Assembly: GCA_021771575.1 (NCBI GenBank) | Contig: JAETOX010000014.1 | Location: 1 to 39,330, forward strand | Length of the DNA: 39,330 bases | Reading direction: 5' to 3' | DNA from: Bacteroides sp. | Lineage (GTDB): Bacteria > Bacteroidota > Bacteroidia > Bacteroidales > Marinifilaceae | In this document: positions 1-12,317 of the stretch, one piece after another | Numbering within the stretch: the stretch's first letter is position 1 | Layout of the letters: each line of letters begins with the position of its first letter | Program-made: the position numbers and the translations under genes | Notes under the pieces: model-generated | Database searches by the model: none | What the model was told of the DNA's origin: nothing | The model's input: the letters and a program-made list of their open reading frames with translations, nothing else

Positions 1-764
1 TCCACTCTTTTGCATATATTTTCGGCCAATTCTTTTGAAATTTGCTTGCCTGTGGCTTCAAAACGACCGCATATATAATCTATCCAATCTGATGTCCCGA
101 TTTTAGACAAATATATAACGTCACCGAATTTATAGAATGGAAGGCTTTTTTTCTCAAAAAGCTCATTCATTAAATGCTTTTTGCTACCGAAAAGGCAATA
201 GGATACCGATTTTTGTAGTTGCCATACCGTACGCAACCGTTTCTGAAATATTTTTGAATCTTTAAACTCGGCTATCTGTTGAAATTCATCAATACATATC
301 ACAATATTATAGCCTTTTTTCTGTGCGATTTTTTCGGGGAGTTGTAGAATTTCATCAATATCATTGCTCTTAGGATTCATTTCAAGCGATATGGAGAAAT
401 CCGTCATCGGATCTGTACCCATTGATATTCTAGGACTGATCCGTGAAAGAAACAGCTTGGCATTTTCCAACCACTCATCTAACTTTGAAGATGTTTGTTT
501 GAGAACAGCAGCAGCAAATGCATCATAAAAATCCCGATCGCTACGACACGAGAAAATATCAAGATATACAACTTTCAATTTGTCGGCTTGTGCTAAGCGA
601 CACGCTTTCTGCACCAATGAAGTCTTACCCCAACGACGAGGCGAAATTAACACCGTGTTCACACCATGCTGAAAATTCAACAATAGGCGCTCTGTCTCCT
701 TTTTACGATCAGTAAAATTGTTGCCCGATGTTGCAACGCCAAATATAAAAGGCTTATTCTCCAT
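1..764 (-). CDS. AAA-family ATPase, N-terminal 254 residues (gene runs off the window)
   Basis: The frame is open from an ATG at 764 to the window edge, so the C-terminus is missing. The protein begins MENKPFIFGV. A Walker A-type loop SPRRWGKTSL lies near residue 45 and a Walker B segment IVICIDEFQQI near residue 155. This architecture fits the archaeal-type (PF01637-like) ATPases that are multiplied in Bacteroidales genomes; their cellular role is poorly known. The DEFQ Walker B and the RRWGKTS loop are characteristic of that family. The gene points out of the window, away from the toxin-antitoxin remnant, and has its own promoter-like element and a large palindrome upstream. A transposon-linked or defence ATPase cannot be excluded without the C-terminal domain. 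Confidence 0.8.
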   Translation of the reverse strand, partial: MENKPFIFGVATSGNNFTDRKKETERLLLNFQHGVNTVLISPRRWGKTSLVQKACRLAQADKLKVVYLDIFSCRSDRDFYDAFAAAVLKQTSSKLDEWLENAKLFLSRISPRISMGTDPMTDFSISLEMNPKSNDIDEILQLPEKIAQKKGYNIVICIDEFQQIAEFKDSKIFQKRLRTVWQLQKSVSYCLFGSKKHLMNELFEKKSLPFYKFGDVIYLSKIGTSDWIDYICGRFEATGKQISKELAENICKRV

Positions 765-788
765 AATTTTTCGAATATTATTTTGATG

Positions 789-796
789 TAAAGATA
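789..796 (-). promoter_or_regulatory. Near-consensus -7 element of the ATPase gene
   Basis: On the minus strand this reads TATCTTTA, one mismatch from the Bacteroidota -7 consensus TAnnTTTG. It lies 25 bases upstream of the ATPase start codon, a normal distance. Confidence 0.4.
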
Positions 797-809
797 AGTA
801 ATATTGTTG

Positions 810-831
810 TTAGTAATAATATTATTACTAA
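810..831. promoter_or_regulatory. 22-bp perfect palindrome, likely operator of the ATPase gene
   Basis: The half-site TTAGTAATAAT is followed directly by its exact reverse complement, with no spacer. It sits 13 bases upstream of the -7-like box, over the expected -33 region, so a bound protein would block RNA polymerase. A cruciform or an mRNA hairpin is less likely because it lies upstream of the inferred transcription start. Confidence 0.6.
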
Positions 832-890
832 TAAAATTATTATAGGTATCATTTTTATTCGAACCTATGATTGCCTTCTATGGTCATTGA

Positions 891-1034
891 ACTATATGCA
901 TCGTCGGAACGCTCCGCACCAAGATTGGCTACACGAAAGAGGAAGACGGACGTATCGTTTTCCTGCCCAACAGACCGAGCAATAAAAGCGTGTTCCTGCA
1001 ACTGTGGCGCATGATGAAATCGCTGGCAGAATAA
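891..1034 (+). pseudogene. 3' remnant of an unidentified gene
   Basis: A 47-codon open stretch with no start codon ends in TAA at 1032-1034. Its sequence looks protein-like (segments TKIGYTKEEDGRIVFLP and SVFLQLWRMMKSLAE) and its GC content is higher than the AT-rich DNA just upstream. The opposite-strand reading here is only the run-through of the broken toxin gene. I do not recognise the family. It is most likely the last 45 or so residues of a gene whose 5' part was deleted when this area decayed. Confidence 0.45.
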
Positions 1035-1094
1035 TTCTCTTTTCCCTCTTTTCGGTTGTTGTGATCGGGCAGGGGGATAAGATGCTGAAAAATC

Positions 1095-1271
1095 ATATGT
1101 TATCGAATCGCCTAATTTGAGTAGTTCGGGGTGTCCCGTCCCTATCCTCGGATGCTCCATCAGCTCATTAAGCAACTTGACGAGCTTCTTGTATTGCACA
1201 GGATTGGATTTCTTGTATTTCGATACAGTCTTTATCGCTATTTGGGTAAATTCAATCTTATCCAAGCTCAT
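1095..1271 (-). pseudogene. YoeB/Txe-type toxin, truncated after about 59 residues
   Basis: The start codon overlaps the antitoxin stop as ATGA, the usual arrangement of a toxin-antitoxin operon. Residues 1-59 resemble the N-terminal half of YoeB/Txe RNases: helical region, then HPRIGTGHPELLKLGDSITY, where the family has GKGKPEPLK...WSRRI. After that point similarity stops and the frame runs on into unrelated DNA down to 855, through the + strand gene tail. The C-terminal half, which in YoeB holds the catalytic Arg and His, is gone, so the toxin should be inactive. Confidence 0.7.
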
Positions 1272-1528
1272 AGTGCTTCCAAGAATTTATTAAGTTCCTC
1301 CTTTGTAGTGCAGGTCGCGACATTGCCCTCTCTGTATTGCCTGCGCCCCTCCTCGAGCCTCTCTTCAAGCTCCGGGGAAAGGACAAAATCCTCTTCGTAA
1401 ACGGGGGTCAGCATATAAGAGACTTTTCCCCTGCGCCTAATTACCACCTGCTCCCCATTGTCGGCGAGTGCAAACATGGATGCCTGCTTCTCCCGAAATT
1501 CTCTTGACGTAATCTGAATGATTGCCAT
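1268..1528 (-). CDS. Phd/YefM-family antitoxin
   Basis: An 86-residue protein, normal length for the family. The N-terminal half has the Phd/YefM fold signature: a start IIQITSREFR, then ADNGEQVVIRRRGKVSYMLTPV, the segment that dimerises and contacts DNA. The C-terminal half is acidic and helical (SPELEERLEEGRRQYREGN), as expected for the part that wraps the toxin. It overlaps the toxin remnant by 4 bases. Upstream lies an inverted repeat like the known YefM operators, so it probably represses its own promoter. Because the partner toxin is truncated, this is now an orphan antitoxin. Confidence 0.85.
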   Translation of the reverse strand: MAIIQITSREFREKQASMFALADNGEQVVIRRRGKVSYMLTPVYEEDFVLSPELEERLEEGRRQYREGNVATCTTKEELNKFLEAL

Positions 1529-1549
1529 AACTTTTATAATTTATATTTG

Positions 1550-1567
1550 TGTACCAAAATCGGTACA
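1550..1567. promoter_or_regulatory. Inverted repeat, probable operator of the antitoxin operon
   Basis: The sequence is TGTACC, a 6-base spacer, then GGTACA: a perfect 6-bp inverted repeat starting 21 bases upstream of the antitoxin ATG. The YefM-YoeB complex of E. coli recognises palindromes with core TGTACA, which these arms closely resemble. This supports autoregulation by the antitoxin. Confidence 0.55.
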
Positions 1568-1649
1568 TAGATATAATGCCTTTTCCCTAAACGGCCAAAC
1601 TTTTTGGAAAAAATCAGTCTTACGAGTGCGTTTTCCCTCTCATGTATTG

Positions 1650-2140
1650 TTAATTCCGTTCACAAAAATATGTGCTATAATCGGGCTGGATCGGAACAAG
1701 GTGCTCGACAGGCTTAAGTTTTTGCATCGGAGTCTTGCCGTTCAGTGAGGAATACGGTCGTCTCTTATTGTAGAACTCCTGCCATTCCATAGCCATCACA
1801 TTTAAATCAAGTGTCTTGTCCGACAAATCTATAAAATCTCTCCTAAAAAACGAATTGTACTTTCCGCTTTTTTATTGGGATACACGAATGGTTCTCAAAC
1901 AGGTACAATCATCTATGGCCGTGAACTGGTATGCTCTGTTTCGTACTTTCATTACATCCAGCTGAACCCTTTCCCCGGGAATTTCTTTACCATATCGAAT
2001 ATAGTCTGACTTTTTACGCCGTTTCACAACAGCTTTGACCTGATGATTTTTTAACACACGCCACACCGTCATGGCTGAGAGCTTTATTCTCTTCCTAAGC
2101 AGAGAGTTGGCAATCCGTTTTTCATGAAGCCAACCGAAAA
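1650..2140 (-). mobile_element. IS481-type transposase remnant with internal deletion
   Basis: One minus-strand frame holds two pieces of a transposase separated by a single stop. The upstream piece (about 2140 to 1870) has a helix-turn-helix segment RKRIKLSAMTVWRVLK and the start of the integrase core, PGERVQLDVMKV, then YQFTAIDDCT. The downstream piece (about 1865 to 1650) has the typical family end EWQEFYNKRRPYSSLNGKTP and stops in TAA at 1652-1650. The middle of the core, with the second Asp and the Glu of the DDE triad, is missing, and the N-terminus is truncated near 2140. The element cannot transpose. The DNA next to its end (TGTTAATTCC, 1648-1657) may be the terminal repeat. Confidence 0.75.
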
Positions 2141-2205
2141 TTTAGCTTTTCAATCGGTTTCTTTTTTATTCTCTATTTTTCAGAGCAGTATATTTATTTT
2201 TCAAT

Positions 2206-2213
2206 TAAATTTG
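2206..2213 (+). promoter_or_regulatory. -7 promoter element of the hydrogenase operon
   Basis: TAAATTTG is a perfect match to the Bacteroidota -7 consensus TAnnTTTG. It lies 21 bases before the first ATG of the operon at 2235. The -33 element is not clear in the T-rich DNA before it. Confidence 0.6.
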
Positions 2214-2234
2214 TACAATCAAAAAAGATTTGTT

Positions 2235-2480
2235 ATGCGTCAGATCAGAATATGTTTAGGTAGTTCGTGCTATTCCCGGGGAAACAATGTTCACCTGGAA
2301 GTCATCCGGAAATACATCGCCGAAAATCACCTGGATGCTGAAATTACTTTTTCAGGTCATCTCTGCGAGGAACTTTGTAGTGAAGGTCCCGTGCTTCGTA
2401 TCGACGATAAAATATACAAGGGAGTCACCTTTTCCGGTTTGTTTCGCATCCTGGAAGAAGAATTTTCCAACAAACATTAA
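2235..2480 (+). CDS. Thioredoxin-like [2Fe-2S] ferredoxin, NuoE-like (first copy)
   Basis: An 81-residue protein made only of the thioredoxin-like [2Fe-2S] domain found in NuoE and in HydC-type hydrogenase subunits. Cysteines follow the family pattern: CLGSSC (C-x4-C) near residue 7 and CEELC (C-x3-C) near residue 43. The start at 2235 is chosen because the conserved strand RQIRICLGSSC begins directly after it; a longer in-frame start at 2124 would add a non-conserved hydrophobic stretch and lie upstream of the promoter. It is the first gene of the operon and ends 32 bases before the sensory hydrogenase. Probable role: one-electron carrier to or from HydS. Confidence 0.85.
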   Translation: MRQIRICLGSSCYSRGNNVHLEVIRKYIAENHLDAEITFSGHLCEELCSEGPVLRIDDKIYKGVTFSGLFRILEEEFSNKH

Positions 2481-2512
2481 CTTTCTACTTTACCCTTACT
2501 TACTTTTTTCTT

Positions 2513-4234
2513 ATGAACAAAGCACTAGATCTGAAACCCATTTATACAGAGCCCGACAATTGTCAGGATTGCTATAAATGTGTGCGCGAATGTCCGGTAA
2601 AGGCCATTCGGATTGAAGATAACAAAGCCTACATCATTGAAAAAAGATGTATCTATTGCGGGCATTGCACTCAGGTTTGCCCAACCGGAGCCAAAAAAAT
2701 CCGGGATGGGGTCAGCCGGGTGAAACTGGCGCTCGCACATCATTCCAAAGTGATCCTGTCCCTCGCCCCCTCTTGGGTGAGTGAATTCGAGGATCTGGAA
2801 GCAACACAATTAATCGCTGCGATCCGGAAATTAGGCTTTATGGCTGTATCCGAAACCGCAATCGGAGCTGAATTGGTTTCAGAAAGAGTAAGCCGTTATT
2901 TACAGACATCGCCTCCGAGCGTATATATTTCTTCGGCCTGCCCAGTAGTGGTGGAATATATCCGCAAATATTCAACAGAACATCTTAGTTCTGTCACCCC
3001 CATCCTTTCTCCGATGCTGGCACACGCTAAAATCTTAAAGCAACATTACGGCAACGATATAAAAATTATTTTTGCCGGCCCTTGTATCTGTAAAAAGCTG
3101 GAAGCCGACAACTTCCGGGACCTGATAGAAGTGGCCATTACATTCAAAGACCTGAAAGGCTGGCTCGAAAAGGAAAATATCCGGCCGGCACAAATCCCGG
3201 CCTGCGCAGAAGATCATTTTGTTCCCTGGACATCGGGATTGGGGGCCTTGTATCCAATCGAAGGAGGCATGTTGCCCGGCGTGGAGGAAGAAGAAAAAAA
3301 AATCATCAAAATGGCATTTTCCGATCTGGGTAATATCAAAGATGTCATCAAAAATCTGCCTACACACCGGCAAAAAGATTCGATCTTTCTGGAATTGTTG
3401 GCCTGTAAAGGAGGTTGTATTAACGGACCGGCAAAATTAAGTCAGACTTCCCTGGCGATTAAGCGTTACAATATTCAGAATCGCTGTCCGGTAACTCCCG
3501 AAGGTGTCCGGGACGATCTAAGCCATATCGATATCGGGAATCATTTTGAAACTGCCAGTTGTGCCACCGCCTCCCATACCGAAGAAGAAATCAAACAGGC
3601 TTTGGCAGCTGTCGGTAAAACCTGTCCTGAAGACGAACTCAATTGTAGCGGTTGCGGTTACGATTCGTGTCGCGACTTTGCCCTGGCGATGCTTGAAGGA
3701 CGTGCAGAAGAAAATATGTGTGTATCCTATATGCGTAAAGTAGCGCACGACAAAGCAACTGTCCTGTTACAAAAAATCCCTGCCGGCGTTTTGTTGGTGG
3801 ATAATGAATTGAAAATTTCCGACATGAACCGGTTTTGTGCCAATCTTCTTGGAGAAGATGTCTCGATGGTTTACGAAGCTTCGCCGGGATTACCGGGAGT
3901 CGAGCTGGACCGGATTTGTTCGTTTGCCGACCTTTTCCGCGCCGTCCTGAGTACCGGCAAAGAAATCTCGGAACGCCAGATCCATGACCAGGATAGTATC
4001 TGGTTGCTCTCCATTTATAACATTCAGCCTCACCGGTTGGTGTTCGGCATTCTGCAAGACCTGAGAGAGCCATATGTACGCCAGGAGTGGATGGTGGAGC
4101 AAACCCGCGAAGTGATCCGCAAACACATGGCCACCGTGCAACAGGTAGCCTGCCTGCTAGGAGAAAATGCAGCCTATACCGACGCTACTTTACGGGCAGT
4201 TATGCAGTCTATGAACGAGAAGGAGAAACGATGA
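2513..4234 (+). CDS. hydS: Sensory-type [FeFe] hydrogenase (group C, HydS-like) with PAS domain
   Basis: 573 residues. Order: two [4Fe-4S] ferredoxin motifs (Cys 17/20/23/27 and 46/49/52/56); an iron-hydrogenase core; a further Fe-S domain with C-x2-C-x4-C-x16-C (Cys 378, 381, 386, 403); and a PAS domain (about 412-520) with a helical tail. H-cluster ligand cysteines are present in SSACP (Cys143), AGPC (Cys191) and ACKGGC (Cys298, Cys302). The cysteine that shuttles protons in catalytic enzymes (first Cys of TSCCP) is Ala142 here. That change, with the PAS domain and the phosphatase next door, is known for group C putative sensory hydrogenases such as Thermotoga HydS. Likely role: cytoplasmic sensor of H2 or redox state passing its signal through PAS to the phosphatase, whose start overlaps its stop by 4 bases. 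Confidence 0.87.
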   Translation: MNKALDLKPIYTEPDNCQDCYKCVRECPVKAIRIEDNKAYIIEKRCIYCGHCTQVCPTGAKKIRDGVSRVKLALAHHSKVILSLAPSWVSEFEDLEATQLIAAIRKLGFMAVSETAIGAELVSERVSRYLQTSPPSVYISSACPVVVEYIRKYSTEHLSSVTPILSPMLAHAKILKQHYGNDIKIIFAGPCICKKLEADNFRDLIEVAITFKDLKGWLEKENIRPAQIPACAEDHFVPWTSGLGALYPIEGGMLPGVEEEEKKIIKMAFSDLGNIKDVIKNLPTHRQKDSIFLELLACKGGCINGPAKLSQTSLAIKRYNIQNRCPVTPEGVRDDLSHIDIGNHFETASCATASHTEEEIKQALAAVGKTCPEDELNCSGCGYDSCRDFALAMLEGRAEENMCVSYMRKVAHDKATVLLQKIPAGVLLVDNELKISDMNRFCANLLGEDVSMVYEASPGLPGVELDRICSFADLFRAVLSTGKEISERQIHDQDSIWLLSIYNIQPHRLVFGILQDLREPYVRQEWMVEQTREVIRKHMATVQQVACLLGENAAYTDATLRAVMQSMNEKEKR

Positions 4235-5409
4235 AAGAAAACGACGTATTCATAGAGGTAGATTGCTTCCAGAAAAACAAAGCCGGCAATATCGTTTGCG
4301 GAGATAGTTTTATGTCGCAACGACTGCAAGGCGAAGACCGCATTATCAGCGTATTATCGGACGGTCTGGGCAGCGGTATCAAAGCCAGTGTGCTTTCGAC
4401 GATGACCGCCACCATGGCTATGAATTACACAGCGATGAACGAAAGCATCCTACAAACAGCCCTGTCGATCATCAACACCCTTCCGCAGGATATGGTAAGA
4501 AAAATCAGTTATTCTACGTTCTGTATTTTCGATATCGATTGTTTCGGCAATACAAAGGTCATCGAGTATGAAAGCCCGGCCGTCTATCTGTTCCGACGTG
4601 GCGAAGTAGCCGAAATCCAGAAACAGAAAATTCCTGTAGAACGCGAAGACCTGGAAAATACCTTTCTTTGGGTATCGGAATTCAAACTGGAAAAAGAAGA
4701 CCGTTTGATTTGTTTTTCCGATGGTGTCAATCAATCCGGCATGGGGAATCCCACAATGCCTTTCGGCTGGGACGAAGGGGTAAAAACATTTATTACAGAA
4801 AACCTGGCACAACATCCGGACATTTCAGCTAAAGAACTGGCGCGAAAAATTGTATTGCGTGCCGAACGAAATGATAATTACCGGCTGCTGGACGATACCA
4901 GCTGTTGCGTCGTCTACCGGCGTACCCCCCGAAATCTGCTGATCTGTACAGGCCCACCGTACGACGAAAAAAAAGACCGCTACCTGGCAGAAAAAGTGAA
5001 AGATTTCAAAGGGAAAAAAATCCTTTGCGGGGGTACTACGGCCACCATCGTATCGCGGGAACTGGATCTTCCCCTGAAGGTGAGTTTGGAAATTACGGAC
5101 AAAACTCTCCCCCCTTTATCGTACATGGAAGGGATCGACCTGATCACGGAAGGGATACTGACACTCAGCAAAGTAGAAAGGCTGTTGACGGAAGGGGTAC
5201 CCGAAAAGTCGCAGGGACCGGCCAACGATCTGATCGGTTTACTGCAAAACAGTGACAAGATCACATTTATCGTCGGTACCCGTATCAATGTGGCCCACCA
5301 GGATCCTAACCTGCCGATAGAGCTGGAAATCCGCCGGAACGTTGTGAAGAAAATTAAATATTTATTGGAAACCAAATATCTTAAAGATGTAGAAATTAGC
5401 TATCTTTGA
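4231..5409 (+). CDS. SpoIIE-type PP2C serine/threonine phosphatase linked to HydS
   Basis: 392 residues from the ATG at 4231, which forms an ATGA overlap with hydS; an in-frame extension to 4087 would lie inside hydS and is not used. Residues 1-230 are a SpoIIE/PP2C domain with metal-binding acidic residues visible in CGDS (Asp25), LSDGLGSG (Asp44), FSDGVNQSG (Asp164) and LLDDTSC (Asp221/Asp222). Residues 235-392 form a second domain I cannot name; it starts RNLLICTGPPYDEK and contains KILCGGTTATIVSREL. PP2C phosphatases beside group C hydrogenases are a known gene pairing, so this is probably the output of HydS. No Ser/Thr kinase or anti-sigma partner is in the window, so the substrate is unknown. 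Confidence 0.85.
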   Translation: MKENDVFIEVDCFQKNKAGNIVCGDSFMSQRLQGEDRIISVLSDGLGSGIKASVLSTMTATMAMNYTAMNESILQTALSIINTLPQDMVRKISYSTFCIFDIDCFGNTKVIEYESPAVYLFRRGEVAEIQKQKIPVEREDLENTFLWVSEFKLEKEDRLICFSDGVNQSGMGNPTMPFGWDEGVKTFITENLAQHPDISAKELARKIVLRAERNDNYRLLDDTSCCVVYRRTPRNLLICTGPPYDEKKDRYLAEKVKDFKGKKILCGGTTATIVSRELDLPLKVSLEITDKTLPPLSYMEGIDLITEGILTLSKVERLLTEGVPEKSQGPANDLIGLLQNSDKITFIVGTRINVAHQDPNLPIELEIRRNVVKKIKYLLETKYLKDVEISYL

Positions 5410-5414
5410 CCCCT

Positions 5415-5658
5415 ATGGAAAAAATAAGACTAAAATTATGCATGGGAACCATGTGTTATGTCATGGGTGGTGCCCAGTGGATGGAAATCGAAGATTTATT
5501 GTCCGAAGAAGAAAAACAATACGTTGAGATCAGTCTTTCTCCGTGCCTGCAACAATGCAATGGCACAGCCAATCCTCCGTTTGCAGAGCTGAACGGGGAA
5601 ATCATTAGTGGTGTAAGTAAACAAACTTTATTACAAATTATAAAAGAAGAATTGAAAA

Positions 5659-5672
<14 letters not shown>
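5415..5672 (+). CDS. Thioredoxin-like [2Fe-2S] ferredoxin, NuoE-like (second copy)
   Basis: 85 residues from the ATG at 5415, 5 bases after the phosphatase stop; a TTG three codons earlier is less likely. Same architecture as the first gene of the operon: C-x4-C in CMGTMC near residue 9 and C-x3-C in CLQQC near residue 44. The two copies are clearly diverged, so they may serve different partners. Its last 14 bases overlap the start of the group B hydrogenase gene, which suggests translational coupling and an electron-carrier role for that enzyme. Confidence 0.85.
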
Positions 5673-11180
<5,508 letters not shown>

Positions 11181-11182
11181 AC

Positions 11183-11284
11183 TACCGGATTTATAATCAA
11201 TCCGTTAAACGGATAAATAAGGGAGTATACATCCAAGGCGATACGCTGTGTCTGACTGTCAAGAACGGCGCGGAGATCAGGTAA
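11183..11284 (+). other. Intergenic DNA with a short open stretch, possible gene remnant
   Basis: The gap between the beta-galactosidase and the aquaporin gene (11181-11558) is 378 bases. Its first part contains 33 open codons without an ATG, including GVYIQGDTLCLTVKNGAEIR, ending in TAA at 11282. The composition is coding-like, but no family is recognised. The rest of the gap holds a terminator hairpin and an aquaporin promoter. Confidence 0.2.
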
Positions 11285-11350
11285 TACGCCAGCTGCTATT
11301 TCGTCACCCGTAAAAAACGTATCATAACGTTGTGATTTCTAATAAAAAAC

Positions 11351-11392
11351 ATGAAAGAGGAAACAAATAAAAATCCCCGTTTCCTCTTTCAT
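11351..11392. terminator. Stem-loop terminator between beta-galactosidase and aquaporin genes
   Basis: The arms ATGAAAGAGGAAAC (11351-11364) and GTTTCCTCTTTCAT (11379-11392) are perfectly complementary over 14 bp with a 14-base loop. It is followed by AT-rich DNA rather than a strong T-tract. Confidence 0.55.
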
Positions 11393-11508
11393 ATATTTAC
11401 CTGAGGTCGGTTCATCATAATCAATAAAGGTCTCCTCCTATCCCCTCCCCGTCCCGGCTCTCTGTCCTTTTTGACTTCTTTATCTCTTTCATTTTCCAAC
11501 AAAAATCG

Positions 11509-11516
11509 TATCTTTA
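11509..11516 (+). promoter_or_regulatory. Near-consensus -7 element of the aquaporin gene
   Basis: TATCTTTA differs from TAnnTTTG at the last base only. It lies 42 bases before the ATG at 11559, giving a leader of about 35 bases. Confidence 0.4.
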
Positions 11517-11558
11517 AACATTATTAATCTACGTGCTAAAATCAAAATCTTCAAAAGT

Positions 11559-12239
11559 ATGAAAAAGTACATCTCTGAAATGATCGGTACCATGGTATTG
11601 GTACTCATGGGATGCGGAAGTGCCATATTCAACGGCGGATGTGGAACAACGGCCCAAGTGTTGACGGTAGCTTTTGCTTTCGGTTTGTCGGTGGTAGCGA
11701 TGGCCTATGCCATCAGCGAAATTTCCGGCTGTCACATTAATCCGGCGATTACGCTGGGGTGCTGGCTGTCGGGGCGGATGAAAGGCGGAGAAGCCGTTAT
11801 GTATATGGTTTTTCAGGTGATCGGAGCTTTGATCGGTTCTTCGATCCTCTACCTGCTCGTCCAAGGCTATGCCGTCGATCCGGCGGGTACGCTGACCGGT
11901 GCTAATTCATATGCCGAGAGTACTTCCACGCTGACCGCCTTTTTAGCGGAAGCTATTTTCACTTTCATTTTTGTGCTGGTTGTTCTCGGCGTAACGGACG
12001 AAGAAAAAGGAACCCCTGTCATGTGCGGGTTGACTATCGGCCTGACACTTGTCCTGGTGCACATCGTATGTATCCCGATTACCGGTACGTCTGTTAATCC
12101 GGCCCGCAGCATCGCTCCAGCTTTATTCGAAGGCGGTCGGGCCCTGTCGCAGTTGTGGCTGTTTATTGTCGCTCCTCTCGTGGGTGCAGCCCTCTCGGCT
12201 ATGGTGTGGAAAGCTATTGCGGGGAAAGTGAAGAAATAA
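11559..12239 (+). CDS. aqpZ: Aquaporin Z-like water channel
   Basis: 226 residues, normal for AqpZ (231 in E. coli), with six hydrophobic segments and both pore motifs: HINPAIT (Asn61-Pro62-Ala63) and SVNPARS (Asn180-Pro181-Ala182). The expected aromatic/arginine filter residues Phe41, His168, Thr177 and Arg183 are all present, the set that favours water over glycerol. It sits in the inner membrane and allows rapid water flux during osmotic change. It has its own promoter and is followed after 78 bases by an unknown lipoprotein gene, with no clear functional link to either neighbour. A glycerol facilitator is unlikely given the His at the filter. Confidence 0.93.
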   Translation: MKKYISEMIGTMVLVLMGCGSAIFNGGCGTTAQVLTVAFAFGLSVVAMAYAISEISGCHINPAITLGCWLSGRMKGGEAVMYMVFQVIGALIGSSILYLLVQGYAVDPAGTLTGANSYAESTSTLTAFLAEAIFTFIFVLVVLGVTDEEKGTPVMCGLTIGLTLVLVHIVCIPITGTSVNPARSIAPALFEGGRALSQLWLFIVAPLVGAALSAMVWKAIAGKVKK

Positions 12240-12317
12240 ACGAATTGGATTATATGACAGCTGGAAAGCATTTTCCGGGAGACCTCGTGTAATAAAAACA
12301 ATGAATAATCGGTAAAT

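Noticed and set aside
855-1271. 138-codon minus-strand ORF taken as one intact toxin
   Set aside because: Only the first 59 or so codons resemble a toxin; the rest lies antisense to another gene tail and looks like random read-through.
1872-2072. Small intact transposase gene
   Set aside because: It is only the middle of a longer degenerate frame with a deleted catalytic core.
2124-2480. 118-codon version of the first [2Fe-2S] protein
   Set aside because: The added N-terminus lies upstream of the promoter box and overlaps the transposase remnant; the shorter form fits the family.
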